DNA of 64,000 nucleotides from an uncultured Eggerthellaceae bacterium (GTDB lineage: Bacteria; Actinomycetota; Coriobacteriia; Coriobacteriales; Eggerthellaceae). Positions within the stretch are counted from its first letter, which is position 1. Each line of letters opens with the position of its first letter. The notes under the pieces were generated by a model. That model had not been told where the DNA came from. It ran no database searches and saw only the letters and a program-made list of their open reading frames with translations. Positions 44,912 through 53,987 of the stretch are shown piece after piece. Where the stretch lies: the NCBI GenBank assembly GCA_944320405.1, contig CALUHI010000012.1, positions 82,022 to 146,021 of the forward strand. Reading direction: 5' to 3'. The position numbers were made by a program, and so were the translations under genes.

Positions 44912-45120
44912 CGAGCCGAAACGCCCAGTGGGCGTTTCGTGCGAGCTCAGGACTGTTTGAGCACGAGCCCCTCCCCCCGCCCCCGCCCGCGGACAGCCCG
45001 CGTCCTCGCCCTCACCGACCCCCAATATGCGTTTCCGTTGGGGCAGACCGCGTGCGGGGCGCGGAATGCTATTATGGGCAGATCATCTCAATTGGTTTTC
45101 CGGGAGACAGGGGAGCCGCC

Positions 45121-46476
45121 ATGCTTCTGTGCGCGCAATACATCGTTCCCATCGCATCCGAGCCGTTCCAGCGCGGAGCCGTTCTGGTGCGCGACGGCGC
45201 CATCGCCGACGTGGGCCCCGCCGACATTCTGCGGACGCGCTACCCCGAAGAGGAAACGAAGGACTTCGGCATGGCCGTGCTCATGCCGGGCTTGGTCGAC
45301 CTCCACACGCACACCGAGAACTCGGTCTTCCGCGGCATCGTGCACGACGTTCCCTACACCACGTGGGTGCGCGCTGTTGCCGAAAAGAGCGGTGCTCTGG
45401 AAACTCACGACTGGCGCGACTCTGCCATGCTGGGCTGCCTGGAGGCCGTCTCCAGCGGTATCACCTGCATCGCCGACATCACGGCCACGGGTGCCGCGGG
45501 CTACGCCACCGACAAGGTGGGCATGCGCAGCGTCATCTACCGCGAGGTCGGCGCCATGGACCAGCGCCGCATCGATTACGCCATGCGCGTGGCAGCCAAC
45601 GACATCGCCCACTGGCAGGAGCTGGCCGACCCGGCGCGCATGACCATCGGCATTGCCCCCGCGGCCATCTACACGTGCCATCCTGGCGTGTTCACCAAGG
45701 TCAGCGAGTTCGCGCGCAAGCAGAACCTCCCGGTTGCCATGCACTTGGCGGGCAGCCGCGAGGAATACCAGTTCGTGAAGCGCGGTTCGTCGCCGTTCGC
45801 CGTGCACACCATGGGCTCCAAGCGCGGCTACGTGGAGATTCCGCCGTGGCTGCCCACCGGCGTTTCCCCGGTGCGCTACGCGCTGAACTGGGGCGCGTTC
45901 GAGTCCGACAACGTGATGGCCATCCACTGCATCCATATTGACGATGATGACATCAAGAAGCTGAAGGAATACGACGTGGCAGTGGCAAGCTGCCCGCGCT
46001 GCAGCGCTCAGCTGGGCATGGGCCTGCCGCCCATCAGCGAGTTCCTGCGCGCGCGTCTGCGCTTCGGCTTCGGCACCGACTCGCCGGCAGCAACCGACTC
46101 CATCGACATGTTCAACGAGATGCGCCTGGGCATGCTGCTGCAGCGCGCCGTGAGCCCCGACACCTTCCTTGACTCCACCACGCTGCTGGAAGCCGCCACC
46201 ATCGGCGGCGCCCGCGCGCTGAAGCTGGACCACCTGATCGGCTCGCTGGAAATCGGCAAGCGCGCCGACATCATCGCGGTGGACCTGTCCGGTTCGCACC
46301 AGACCCCCACCAACGACCCCGTCTCGGCCGTCGTGAACACCTCCAACGGCTCCGACGTGCTGATGACCATGGTGGAAGGCAACGTGCTGTTCGAGAAGAA
46401 CCATTGGCACGTGGAGGCCGACGTCGCCCACACCATCGCGCGCGTGATCGAGATCCGAGGAAAGCTGAGGGGCTAG
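45121..46476 (+). CDS. Amidohydrolase, 5'-deoxyadenosine/SAH deaminase-like
   Basis: A 451-residue metal-dependent deaminase-type enzyme from ATG 45121 behind GGGGAGCC. The metal ligands are visible: HTHTENS near 62-64, His in AMHLAGS near 205, His in HCIHID near 272 and Asp in FGTDSPA near 320. The C-terminal GTRALKLD-like motif appears as GGARALKLDHLIGSLEIGKRADI. Relatives deaminate S-adenosylhomocysteine, methylthioadenosine or deoxyadenosine, products of radical SAM chemistry. The true substrate is not certain. A small membrane protein gene follows three bases later. Confidence 0.88.
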   Translation: MLLCAQYIVPIASEPFQRGAVLVRDGAIADVGPADILRTRYPEEETKDFGMAVLMPGLVDLHTHTENSVFRGIVHDVPYTTWVRAVAEKSGALETHDWRDSAMLGCLEAVSSGITCIADITATGAAGYATDKVGMRSVIYREVGAMDQRRIDYAMRVAANDIAHWQELADPARMTIGIAPAAIYTCHPGVFTKVSEFARKQNLPVAMHLAGSREEYQFVKRGSSPFAVHTMGSKRGYVEIPPWLPTGVSPVRYALNWGAFESDNVMAIHCIHIDDDDIKKLKEYDVAVASCPRCSAQLGMGLPPISEFLRARLRFGFGTDSPAATDSIDMFNEMRLGMLLQRAVSPDTFLDSTTLLEAATIGGARALKLDHLIGSLEIGKRADIIAVDLSGSHQTPTNDPVSAVVNTSNGSDVLMTMVEGNVLFEKNHWHVEADVAHTIARVIEIRGKLRG

Positions 46477-46479
46477 CGC

Positions 46480-46692
46480 ATGAGCCAGAAATCCGGCACC
46501 AAGCAGCAGAAACTCACCGCGAAGCAGAAAGAGGCTCGCATCCAGGCCGCCCGCGAACGCGAAGAACGCGCCAAAGCGAAGAAGGAACGCAGCGACCGCA
46601 TCAAGCGCATCGTCACGGTCATCGTGTGCATCATCTTGGTGTTGGCGCTGTTCATTCCGACCATGGCGCTGTCCGTTTTGGGCGGCAACTAG
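46480..46692 (+). CDS. Small basic single-pass membrane protein
   Basis: A 70-residue protein: about 43 residues of Lys/Arg/Glu-rich helix (KQKEARIQAAREREERAKA) followed by one hydrophobic segment (VTVIVCIILVLALFIP). It is cotranscribed with the amidohydrolase. No family is recognised, though similar short proteins are frequent in Coriobacteriia. Confidence 0.65.
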   Translation: MSQKSGTKQQKLTAKQKEARIQAAREREERAKAKKERSDRIKRIVTVIVCIILVLALFIPTMALSVLGGN

Positions 46693-46996
46693 GGAAGGGT
46701 TTTCGCTGCGTCACCTGGGCCGCGCCCGCTTGCCGGGTCGGGTGACGTGCGATCGCGCTCGCGCGACGCGTGATTCGCCTGCCCCACCGCTTGTTGTCGC
46801 ATCTGTCGATAGCTGCCGCGCCGCTAGCTGCCGCGTCCGTCGCATCGCCCCGCCGCACCCCTTACGGGAATTTGATATGCAGATACCGCACCGCCCGAAG
46901 CATGTAGGGGGGTTGTGCTAGTATGGGCTTTCGTGTGCGCCCGTGCGATTTTCGGGGCGCGCCTAGCAGTACCACAGTCAAGCAAAGGGGTTCGCT
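46693..46996. other. Intergenic stretch before tatB
   Basis: About 300 bp without a supported gene. A possible -10 (TAGTAT, 46919-46924) lies 72 bp before the tatB start, but no clear -35 is seen. Confidence 0.45.
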
Positions 46997-47497
46997 TTGT
47001 TCGGCATAGGCGGATTTGAATTCTTTCTGATCCTGATCTTCGGCTTTTTGATCGTCGGTCCCGACCGTCTGCCCGCCATGGCAAAAACCGTCGGCCAAGC
47101 AATCAACAAGTTCCGTGGAGCCCAGGAAGAGATGAACAAGGTCATCAAGACCGAGGTGTACGATCCCGACTCCAAGGAGCCGTTCAAGGATCCGCTGGAG
47201 GCGTTGGAGAAGATGGGCCAGTCGAAGTCGTCCGACGAGAAGCCCGCCACCAAGACGCCTGCTGCGTCCAGCACGGCTTCGGGCGACCGCCGCGAGAGCT
47301 TCTCGGAGCGCAAGGCGCGCTACGAAAAGGAGCGCGCTGCCAAGAAGGCCGCCGACGCGGAAAAGGAAGCCGCCGAAAAGCGCGCTGCCAACGCCGCCAA
47401 GGACGCCCCCAAATCCGACACGAAGCCCCAGGCGAAGGAAGCCGCGCTCGAGAAGCCCTCGGCCCAGCCCGCCGCGACTGAAGAGAAGGGGGAGTAG
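46997..47497 (+). CDS. tatB: Twin-arginine translocase subunit TatB-like
   Basis: A 166-residue protein starting at TTG 46997, six bases after AAAGGGG. A short N-terminal membrane helix (FEFFLILIFGFLIVG) with a Glu at position 8 is followed by the hinge GPDRLPAMAKTVGQ, then an amphipathic helix. These are TatB rather than TatA traits. The rest is a long Lys/Ala/Glu tail. With TatC it forms the receptor for folded proteins bearing RR signals, such as the island lipoprotein. tatC starts three bases after its stop. Confidence 0.88.
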   Translation: MFGIGGFEFFLILIFGFLIVGPDRLPAMAKTVGQAINKFRGAQEEMNKVIKTEVYDPDSKEPFKDPLEALEKMGQSKSSDEKPATKTPAASSTASGDRRESFSERKARYEKERAAKKAADAEKEAAEKRAANAAKDAPKSDTKPQAKEAALEKPSAQPAATEEKGE

Positions 47498-47500
47498 ATC

Positions 47501-48286
47501 ATGCCCATCGGACCGGCGCGAATGCCCCTTTTCGACCATCTGGGCGAGCTGCGCATGCGTTTGGTGCGCATCGTAGCGTGCCTGTTCATCGGCGTGCTGA
47601 TTTTCTACTTCGCCGCGCCGACGCTCATCCAGTTCCTGCTTTTGCCCATTGCCGAGTACCTGCCGAAGGACATGCAAGGCGACGCTATGCTGTACGCCCT
47701 CGACCCGTTCGAGGCGTTCGCCACCAGCTTCAAGGTGGCGCTGTGGGCGTCGGTGGTGACGTGCTCGCCGGTTATCCTGTGGCAGATTCTGGCGTTCTTC
47801 CTGCCCGCCCTCAAGCCCAGCGAGCGCAAGTGGTTCATGCCCGCGTTCGCGGCGGCGGTCATCCTGTTCATCGTGGGCACCATCTTCTGCTACCTGATCA
47901 TTCTTGATCCGGCGTTCCAGTTCCTCACCGGACAGGTGCAGGGTTGGGCAGCAAGCATGCCCCGCGCAAGCACCTACGTGGACACCATCGTAAAGTTCGA
48001 GATCGGCTTCGGCTTCGCGTTCGAGCTGCCGTTGGTTGTGTTCTTCCTGGCCATTTTCGACATCGTCCCGTACAAGAAGCTGCGCGGCAGCTGGCGCGTG
48101 GTGTACGTGGTGCTGATGATCATCTCGGCCATGATCACGCCCGACGCCTCGCCGGTGACCATGCTGCTGCTGTTCGCCGCAATGATCGTTCTGTACGAGG
48201 GCAGCCTGCTTATCGCGCGCATCGTGCTGAGCCGCAAGATCAAGCGCCAGGCCGCTGAAGCTGCCGCCGAAGGCGAGGACGACTAG
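47501..48286 (+). CDS. tatC: Twin-arginine translocase subunit TatC
   Basis: A 261-residue protein with six membrane segments. The N-terminal MPLFDHLGELRMRLVR contains the conserved ExxxR signal-peptide contact. The first periplasmic loop has EAF near 76 and the ALKPSERK loop follows at ~105. It continues with FEIGFGFAFELPLVVFFL, typical of TatC. It recognises the twin-arginine signal and opens the Tat pore with TatA/TatB. It is cotranscribed with tatB and ends at a terminator. Confidence 0.95.
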   Translation: MPIGPARMPLFDHLGELRMRLVRIVACLFIGVLIFYFAAPTLIQFLLLPIAEYLPKDMQGDAMLYALDPFEAFATSFKVALWASVVTCSPVILWQILAFFLPALKPSERKWFMPAFAAAVILFIVGTIFCYLIILDPAFQFLTGQVQGWAASMPRASTYVDTIVKFEIGFGFAFELPLVVFFLAIFDIVPYKKLRGSWRVVYVVLMIISAMITPDASPVTMLLLFAAMIVLYEGSLLIARIVLSRKIKRQAAEAAAEGEDD

Positions 48287-48356
48287 CCGCGCCAACCGCT
48301 GCCCGCCGGCAGCTCCGCGCCGCCGCTCGCCCAGACGGCACGCCATCCGCTCTTAC

Positions 48357-48402
48357 CCGCCGACTCGCATCCGCTCTGTGCGCGCGAGTCGGCGGTTTTG
48401 CT
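48357..48402 (+). terminator. Terminator after tatC
   Basis: Arms CCGCCGACTCGC and GCGAGTCGGCGG around a 15-base loop, followed by TTTTGCTTTA. Confidence 0.8.
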
Positions 48403-48433
48403 TTATCCGCCCCTTAGACCGACCGCAAACGTC

Positions 48434-49402
48434 ATGAACGAAGAGAAACTCCCAACATCTGCCATCCCCGTGGGCACCGATCGCACGGGATTCCTCCAGG
48501 GCCTGTTCTGCTACCTGCTGTGGGGCGTCATGTCCCTGTACTGGAACTTGCTCTCGGCCGTGCCGGCGCTCGAGGTGCTCAGCTGGCGTATGGCGTGGTC
48601 GGCGGTGTTCGTCATCGCACTGTGCGTGCTGGTGAAGCGCACCCGCTTCCTCTACCTGCTGAAAGATCCGCGTGCAGTGCGCACCTTCTTGGCGTCGGGT
48701 CTCATCATCACCGTGAACTGGGGCGTTTACGTGTGGGCGGCCAGCACCGGGCACGTGCTTGAAACCAGCGTGGGCTATTACTTGTGCCCGCTGTGCAACA
48801 TCGCGCTTGGCATGGTGGTGTTTCGCGAGCGCCTCACGCCCATGCAGCTGGTGGCAACCGTGCTTGCCGGCGTCGGTGTGGTGTTTTTCCTGGTGGTAAA
48901 CGGCGGCGACATCTGGATCGTGTTGGTGCTGGCCATCTCGTTCAGCATCTACGGCGCGGTGAAGAAGCGCGGCGGTTACCCGGCGTTGCCCGGCATGGCG
49001 TTCGAGTCGTTGCTCACAGGCGTTCTGGGCTGCGCCATCCTTGCGGCGGGCGCGGTGTTCCCGTGGGTCTGGCAGCTCACGCCGGCTGTTCCCAACGCCA
49101 TCGCCGTGTACGACCCCACGCTGCTGGTAGTGCTGCTGATAGGAAGCGGCGTTGCCACCGCGGTGCCGCTGCTGCTGTACTCGGCGGCGGCCAACCGCAT
49201 CAGCATGACGATGATCGGCTTTCTGCAATACGTCAGTCCCACGATGTCGCTCGTGCTGGCAGTCGCGTTCTTCGGCGAGGATTTCACGCTGGCGCACGGC
49301 GTGTGCCTGGGCCTCATCTGGGTGGGCATCGCCGCTATCGCCATCGAAGCCGCCCTCCGCACCCGCCGCGCAAAAAGCGCAGGCGCCCTTAGCGACGAGT
49401 AG
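48434..49402 (+). CDS. rarD: RarD-type EamA/DMT transporter
   Basis: A 322-residue membrane protein with about ten hydrophobic segments, as in drug/metabolite transporters. The start GFLQGLFCYLLWGVMSLYW and VNWGVYVWAASTGHVLETSVGYYLCPL in the middle are close to RarD. The late GFLQYVSPTMSLVLAV matches too. RarD itself has no settled substrate. The start at ATG 48434 lacks a strong ribosome binding site; an earlier in-frame ATG at 48398 overlaps the terminator hairpin and is unlikely. Confidence 0.87.
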   Translation: MNEEKLPTSAIPVGTDRTGFLQGLFCYLLWGVMSLYWNLLSAVPALEVLSWRMAWSAVFVIALCVLVKRTRFLYLLKDPRAVRTFLASGLIITVNWGVYVWAASTGHVLETSVGYYLCPLCNIALGMVVFRERLTPMQLVATVLAGVGVVFFLVVNGGDIWIVLVLAISFSIYGAVKKRGGYPALPGMAFESLLTGVLGCAILAAGAVFPWVWQLTPAVPNAIAVYDPTLLVVLLIGSGVATAVPLLLYSAAANRISMTMIGFLQYVSPTMSLVLAVAFFGEDFTLAHGVCLGLIWVGIAAIAIEAALRTRRAKSAGALSDE

Positions 49403-49790
49403 TGTTTCAACTCCTTCGTCGACCATTTCCCCGCCGCACGAAAAGCGCTGAAGGGCAAATCGGAGAAAAATGCAGGTTTTTCAACGTTGGACGACCCCGT
49501 TCTTCAATCCACACCCGGAAAAATTGGGGGAGTCGCAATCAAGTTGCCGAGCAAATGGCTCTGTGACCTGGGGTTACATAATAGGCCTCCTCTGCCGCTA
49601 CTTGCTGGGAGCCTTCCCTTGCCTTTGCGACGTCGTCCAACGGCGAAAAATCAGCATCCAATCCGGATTTACCCTGCAAGAACACAAAGCTGCGCGCACG
49701 CGCCCGCCAAAACATCCGACAGCACTCTGTTGCTGGTATGATGGAAGGCGTGGCGAAAAGTCCGATTCCGGAATTGTTGGGAGGAGCCCC
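49403..49790. other. Intergenic stretch before pyrE
   Basis: I see no gene, repeat or RNA element in these 388 bp. A long in-frame extension of pyrE through this stretch exists but lacks a start signal. Confidence 0.5.
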
Positions 49791-50474
49791 ATGGAGCAGT
49801 ACAAGCAGGAATTCATCGAGTTCATGGTGGAAAGCGACGTGCTGAAGTTCGGCGAGTTCACGCTGAAGAGCGGCCGCAAGTCCCCCTTCTTCATGAACGC
49901 TGGCGCCTACGTGACCGGCCAGCAGCTCAAGCGCCTGGGCGAGTACTACGCCCGCGCCATTCATGACAATTTCGGTCTGGACTTCGACGTGGTGTTTGGT
50001 CCCGCTTACAAGGGCATTCCGCTGGCGGTTGTCACTGCCATCGCGCTGCACGAGCTGTACGGCAAGGAGGTCCGCTACTGCTCCAACCGCAAGGAAGTGA
50101 AGGACCATGGTGCCGACGCCGGCAACCTGTTGGGCTCCGAGCTGCACGACGGCGACCGCGTGGTCATGGTGGAAGACGTCACCACCTCTGGCAAGTCCAT
50201 CGACGAGACCTACCCCGTGCTGATGGGCGCGGCGAAAGTTGACGTGAAGGGCCTCATCGTGTCGCTCAACCGCATGGAAGTGGGCAAAGGTGGCGTGAAG
50301 ACGGCCCAGAAGGAAGTGCAGGAGAAGTACGGTTTCCCCGTGGCGTCCATCGTCAGCATGGCCGAGGTTACCGAGTACCTGCACAACCGCGAAGTGCAGG
50401 GCCGCGTGGTCATCGACGACACCGTGAAGGCCGCTCTCGACGCCTACTACGAGCAGTACGGCGCGAAGGAGTAG
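49791..50474 (+). CDS. pyrE: Orotate phosphoribosyltransferase
   Basis: A 227-residue type I phosphoribosyltransferase from ATG 49791, five bases after GGGAGGAG. It converts orotate and PRPP to orotidine 5'-phosphate in pyrimidine synthesis. Motifs are LKSGRKSPFFMNAG near 24, GPAYKGIPLA near 70, NRKEVKDHG near 100 and the PRPP loop VMVEDVTTSGKS near 125. It stands alone and ends at a strong terminator. Confidence 0.95.
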   Translation: MEQYKQEFIEFMVESDVLKFGEFTLKSGRKSPFFMNAGAYVTGQQLKRLGEYYARAIHDNFGLDFDVVFGPAYKGIPLAVVTAIALHELYGKEVRYCSNRKEVKDHGADAGNLLGSELHDGDRVVMVEDVTTSGKSIDETYPVLMGAAKVDVKGLIVSLNRMEVGKGGVKTAQKEVQEKYGFPVASIVSMAEVTEYLHNREVQGRVVIDDTVKAALDAYYEQYGAKE

Positions 50475-50502
50475 CTCCGAGCACAAAACTCGTTTCCAAA
50501 GC

Positions 50503-50548
50503 GACCCGCCGCAGGACAGCGAAATCCTGCGGCGGGTCGTTGTTTCGA
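50503..50548 (+). terminator. Terminator after pyrE
   Basis: A perfect 14-bp stem GACCCGCCGCAGGA / TCCTGCGGCGGGTC with a CAGCGAAA loop, then GTTGTTTC. From here to the htpG promoter (50849) nothing else is seen. Confidence 0.9.
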
Positions 50549-50848
50549 TGTCCGTTTCCTTAGTTAGATCAGGCGAAAGAATCCCGCCCGAAACCCAGGC
50601 TGCGCGGGATTTTGCGTGTGTTGCGCAGGAAATAGGGGGCAAATGAACGATTTTCGGACCGTTTGCTTGCCCCGTTGCTTTCTTGATAGCGCCGCAGCAT
50701 GTGATTTCGCAGGTCAAGACGGCTGAGCGCTGCGCAGCAATTGCCCCGTTGACAACGGGGGCGCCGCCTCTCGCCCCGCCGGTAACACAACTCGCCCCTC
50801 GCGTTCCCAAATCTAAGCGTTGATCACTCATATTTTCTGCATCTTCGC

Positions 50849-50915
50849 TTGCGCCTTTTCTTCGGGGTGCTATAGTTACCACTTGTAATTAGCACTCGCG
50901 TTCCCCGACTGCTAA
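50849..50915 (+). promoter_or_regulatory. htpG promoter with CIRCE-like operator
   Basis: -35 TTGCGC (50849-50854) and -10 TATAGT (50871-50876), 16 bp apart. TTAGCACTC-N9-GACTGCTAA at 50889-50915 differs from CIRCE at one base. Spacing of operator to -10 and the block TGCTATAGTTAC agree with the groESL promoter. Confidence 0.88.
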
Positions 50916-51011
50916 CAGCTGCCTGCAAGCCTCTGCAAAGGCGCGCGGCGGCGTCGCGGGGCGGGGAAGCGCGGGAGCGCACGCAAGCGTGCCGAAGAAA
51001 GGAAGCGTGAC

Positions 51012-52940
51012 ATGCGCAAGTTCAAGACCGAGAGCAAGAAGCTGCTCGACCTGATGATCAACTCCATCTACACAAACCGCGAGATCTTCCTGCGCGAGCT
51101 GATCTCCAACGCGTCCGACGCCGTGGACAAGCTGTACTTCAAAAGCCTGACCGACAGCAGCATCCAACTGTCGAAGGACGAGCTGGGCATCATGGTTTCG
51201 TTCGACAAAGATGCCCGCACCGTCACCATCTCGGACAGCGGCATCGGCATGGACAAAGACGAGCTCGACCGCAACCTGGGCACCATCGCCCATTCCGACA
51301 GCATGGCGTTCAAGCAGGAAAACGCCGAGCAGCAGGGCGACGACGTGGACATCATCGGCCAGTTCGGCGTGGGCTTCTACTCCGCGTTCATGGTGGCCAA
51401 GAAGGTGCGCGTGGTGTCCAAGGCCTACGGCTCTGACGAAGCCTGGGCGTGGGAAAGCGACGGCGTCGAGGGCTACACCATCGAGGAAGCGCAGCGCGAC
51501 GGCCACGGTACCGACGTCATCCTCACGCTGAAGGACAACACCGACGAGGACGACTACGACACCTACCTGTCTGAGTACGGCCTGAAAGACCTCATCAAGC
51601 GCTACAGCAACTACGTGCGCTACCCCATCAAGATGGAAGTCACGAAGTCGCGCCAGAAGCCCAAGCCCGAAGACGCCGGCGACGACTACAAGCCGGAGTG
51701 GGAAGACTACACCGAAATCGACACCATCAACTCGATGATCCCCATCTGGAAGCGCCGCAAGTCCGACGTCACTCAGGAAGAGTACAACGAGTTCTACAAG
51801 TCCGACTTCCACGACTACGCCGATCCGGCGCGCACCATCAGCATTCATGCCGAAGGCGCGCTGTCCTACGATGCGCTGCTGTTCGTGCCCAGCCGCCAGC
51901 CGTTCGACCTGTACGATCGCGACTACAAGAAGGGCCTGGCGCTGTACAGCTCCAACGTGCTGATCATGGAGAAGTGCGAAGAGCTGCTGCCCGACTACTT
52001 CAACTTCGTCCGCGGCGTCGTTGACAGCCAGGACCTCACGCTGAACATCTCGCGCGAGACGCTGCAGCACAACAGCCAGCTGCGCGCCATCGCCAAGCGC
52101 GTGGAGAAAAAGATCACCTCAGACCTGGAGTCCATGCGCGACACCGACCGCGAGGGCTACGAGCAGTTCTTCGAGAACTTCGGCCGCGGCCTGAAGTACG
52201 GCATCTACTCCAGCTACGGCATGAACAAAGACCAGCTGGCCCCGCTGCTGCTGTTCTACTCGGCCAAGCAGCAGAAGATGGTCACGCTCGACGAGTACGT
52301 GAAGGCCATGGCCGACGGTCAGGAAGCCATCTACTATGCTGCGGGTGACTCCATCGACCGCTTGGCGAAGATGCCCATCGTGAAGACGGTGCTGGAGAAG
52401 GGCTTCGATGTGCTGCTGTGCACGCAGGATGTCGACGAGTTCTGCTTCATGGCCATGCGCGACTACGGTGCCGACGAGAACGGCGAAGGCGGCAAGGAGC
52501 TCAAGAACGTGGCCGGAGGCGACATCGATCTGGCCACCGAAGACGAAAAGAAGGAAGCCGAAGAGGTCACCAAGGAAAACGAGGACCTGTTCGCGGCGAT
52601 GAAAGACGCGCTGGGCGGATCGGTGACCAAGGTTGCCGTGAGCTCGCGCCTCACCGACGCGCCGGCCTGCATCACCGCCGAGGGCCCGGTGTCGCTGGAG
52701 ATGGAAAAGATCATGTCGCGCAACCCCGAGGGTGGCGATGAGGTGAAGTCTCAGCGCGTGCTGGAGATCAACGCGAAAAGCCCCGTGTTCGAGGTGCTGA
52801 AGAAGGCCAAGGCCGACGGCGACGACGAGAAGCTTCGCCTGTACACCAACCTCCTGTACGATCAGGCGCTGCTGGTGGAAGGCATCCAGCTTGACGACCC
52901 GGTGGCCTTCGCCCAAAACATCGTGAAGCTGATGGCGTAA
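51012..52940 (+). CDS. htpG: Molecular chaperone HtpG (Hsp90)
   Basis: A 642-residue Hsp90. The GHKL ATP site is seen as ELISNASDAVDKL near 18-30, DSGIGMDKDEL near 77 and GQFGVGFYSAFMV near 117. The catalytic Arg of the middle domain sits in LNISRETLQ near 345. The C-terminal dimerisation domain is complete. It begins MRKFKTESKKLLDLM behind GAAAGGAAG. It assists late folding under stress. A CIRCE-like operator upstream puts it in the HrcA regulon together with groESL. Confidence 0.96.
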   Translation: MRKFKTESKKLLDLMINSIYTNREIFLRELISNASDAVDKLYFKSLTDSSIQLSKDELGIMVSFDKDARTVTISDSGIGMDKDELDRNLGTIAHSDSMAFKQENAEQQGDDVDIIGQFGVGFYSAFMVAKKVRVVSKAYGSDEAWAWESDGVEGYTIEEAQRDGHGTDVILTLKDNTDEDDYDTYLSEYGLKDLIKRYSNYVRYPIKMEVTKSRQKPKPEDAGDDYKPEWEDYTEIDTINSMIPIWKRRKSDVTQEEYNEFYKSDFHDYADPARTISIHAEGALSYDALLFVPSRQPFDLYDRDYKKGLALYSSNVLIMEKCEELLPDYFNFVRGVVDSQDLTLNISRETLQHNSQLRAIAKRVEKKITSDLESMRDTDREGYEQFFENFGRGLKYGIYSSYGMNKDQLAPLLLFYSAKQQKMVTLDEYVKAMADGQEAIYYAAGDSIDRLAKMPIVKTVLEKGFDVLLCTQDVDEFCFMAMRDYGADENGEGGKELKNVAGGDIDLATEDEKKEAEEVTKENEDLFAAMKDALGGSVTKVAVSSRLTDAPACITAEGPVSLEMEKIMSRNPEGGDEVKSQRVLEINAKSPVFEVLKKAKADGDDEKLRLYTNLLYDQALLVEGIQLDDPVAFAQNIVKLMA

Positions 52941-52961
52941 CGCCGTTTCCCAAGAAACCGT

Positions 52962-53014
52962 CAGACGGCTCGGCAAGCTCCCCGTCCGGAGCGCTGCCGA
53001 GCCGTCTGTGCTTT
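52962..53014 (+). terminator. Terminator after htpG
   Basis: A 14-bp stem CAGACGGCTCGGCA / TGCCGAGCCGTCTG around a 19-base loop that itself contains CTCC..GGAG, followed by TGCTTT. Confidence 0.8.
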
Positions 53015-53016
53015 AA

Positions 53017-53049
53017 AATGAGAAAAAGGGACAGTCGCTTTTTCTCATT
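53017..53049. repeat. AATGAGAAAAAG-type palindrome, copy 2
   Basis: Arms AATGAGAAAAAG / CTTTTTCTCATT around GGACAGTCG. It lies right behind the htpG terminator and 21 bp before a small open frame. Confidence 0.88.
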
Positions 53050-53070
53050 TTCCTGCAAGAAAGGACCTGC

Positions 53071-53184
53071 ATGGCTGCGCTCGACTTTGAAAGCTTGATT
53101 GTCAGCATCCTGAACTGCCCCGCATCGGACGCGCGGGCGAAGGCAAGCGACGCTGAAGCTTCGGCGATCGCCAGCGTGGACTAG
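53071..53184 (+). CDS. Possible 37-residue small protein before yigZ
   Basis: An ATG six bases after AAAGGAC opens a 37-codon frame (begins MAALDFESLIVSILN, ends IASVD). It stops eight bases before the YigZ start. It has the host's codon style and an amphipathic first half. It may be a short leader coupled to yigZ or the relic of a longer gene. No family is recognised. Confidence 0.4.
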   Translation: MAALDFESLIVSILNCPASDARAKASDAEASAIASVD

Positions 53185-53192
53185 GCGCCGCG

Positions 53193-53834
53193 ATGGAAGC
53201 CTACACCACCATCGAAGGCCGCGCAGTCGCCGAGATCGAGGAAAAGAAGAGCCGCTTCATCGCCAGCGTCGCGCATGTGGAAACCGAGGAAGAGGCGCTT
53301 GCGTTCTTGGAAGAAATCCGCGCCGCCAACCGCATGGCGCGCCACAACGTGTACGCCTACGTGCTGCGTTCGGCCGACGGCGAGGGAACCGGGGGCGAGC
53401 GCGTGCGCTATTCCGACGACGGCGAGCCGCAGAAAACGGCAGGTCTGCCCACGCTTGAGGTCATCCGTCATGCAGGACTCACCGACATCGCCGTGGTGGT
53501 CACCCGCTATTTCGGCGGTGTGCTGTTGGGCACGGGTGGCCTGGTGCGCGCCTATACGCAGGCGACGCAGGCGGGCATTGCCGCCGCGCAGCAGGTGACG
53601 GTGTCGCGTTGCGTCGACTTGACCGTGACCATGCCGTATTCCTCTTACGAACAGGTGAAACGCTTGGCGTTGGAATGCGGGGCGAAGGTGGTCGACGAGC
53701 AGTTCACCGACCAAGTGGTTCTTGTCGTGCGCATGCTTGATGGGACGCAGGACGCTTTCTTGGTGAAGCTCTCCGAACTCATGCACGGCCGCGAGCAAGT
53801 GCAGGCAACCGAGCCGTTCGACGCGGTGTTCTAG
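53193..53834 (+). CDS. yigZ: YigZ/IMPACT-family protein
   Basis: A 213-residue protein of the YigZ/UPF0029 family. The N-terminal domain has KKSRFIASVAHVETEEEA and the hallmark RHNVYAYVLR followed by RYSDDGEPQKTAGLP and TRYFGGVLLGTGGLVRAYTQA. The C-terminal ferredoxin-like domain is complete. Relatives bind RNA or ribosome-associated factors and eukaryotic IMPACT regulates Gcn2; the bacterial role is unsettled. It may be cotranslated with the small frame just upstream. Confidence 0.92.
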   Translation: MEAYTTIEGRAVAEIEEKKSRFIASVAHVETEEEALAFLEEIRAANRMARHNVYAYVLRSADGEGTGGERVRYSDDGEPQKTAGLPTLEVIRHAGLTDIAVVVTRYFGGVLLGTGGLVRAYTQATQAGIAAAQQVTVSRCVDLTVTMPYSSYEQVKRLALECGAKVVDEQFTDQVVLVVRMLDGTQDAFLVKLSELMHGREQVQATEPFDAVF

Positions 53835-53987
53835 CGCTTCGGTCCCGGCCTTTCCCTCTTTCCGCGCTGCGCGCGCTGAAATCTGGGAAGAAACCGGAGG
53901 AAACCTTTATACTGAAAGTGGCATGCACCAGCATGGTAAATCGCGAACGCCACGCCGCGCGCGGGGCGCAAGGAAAGTGAGGTCATT

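Noticed and set aside
49470..49790. A 107-codon N-terminal extension of pyrE
   Set aside because: The ATG at 49791 has a strong ribosome binding site and gives the normal family length. The extension shows no conserved sequence.
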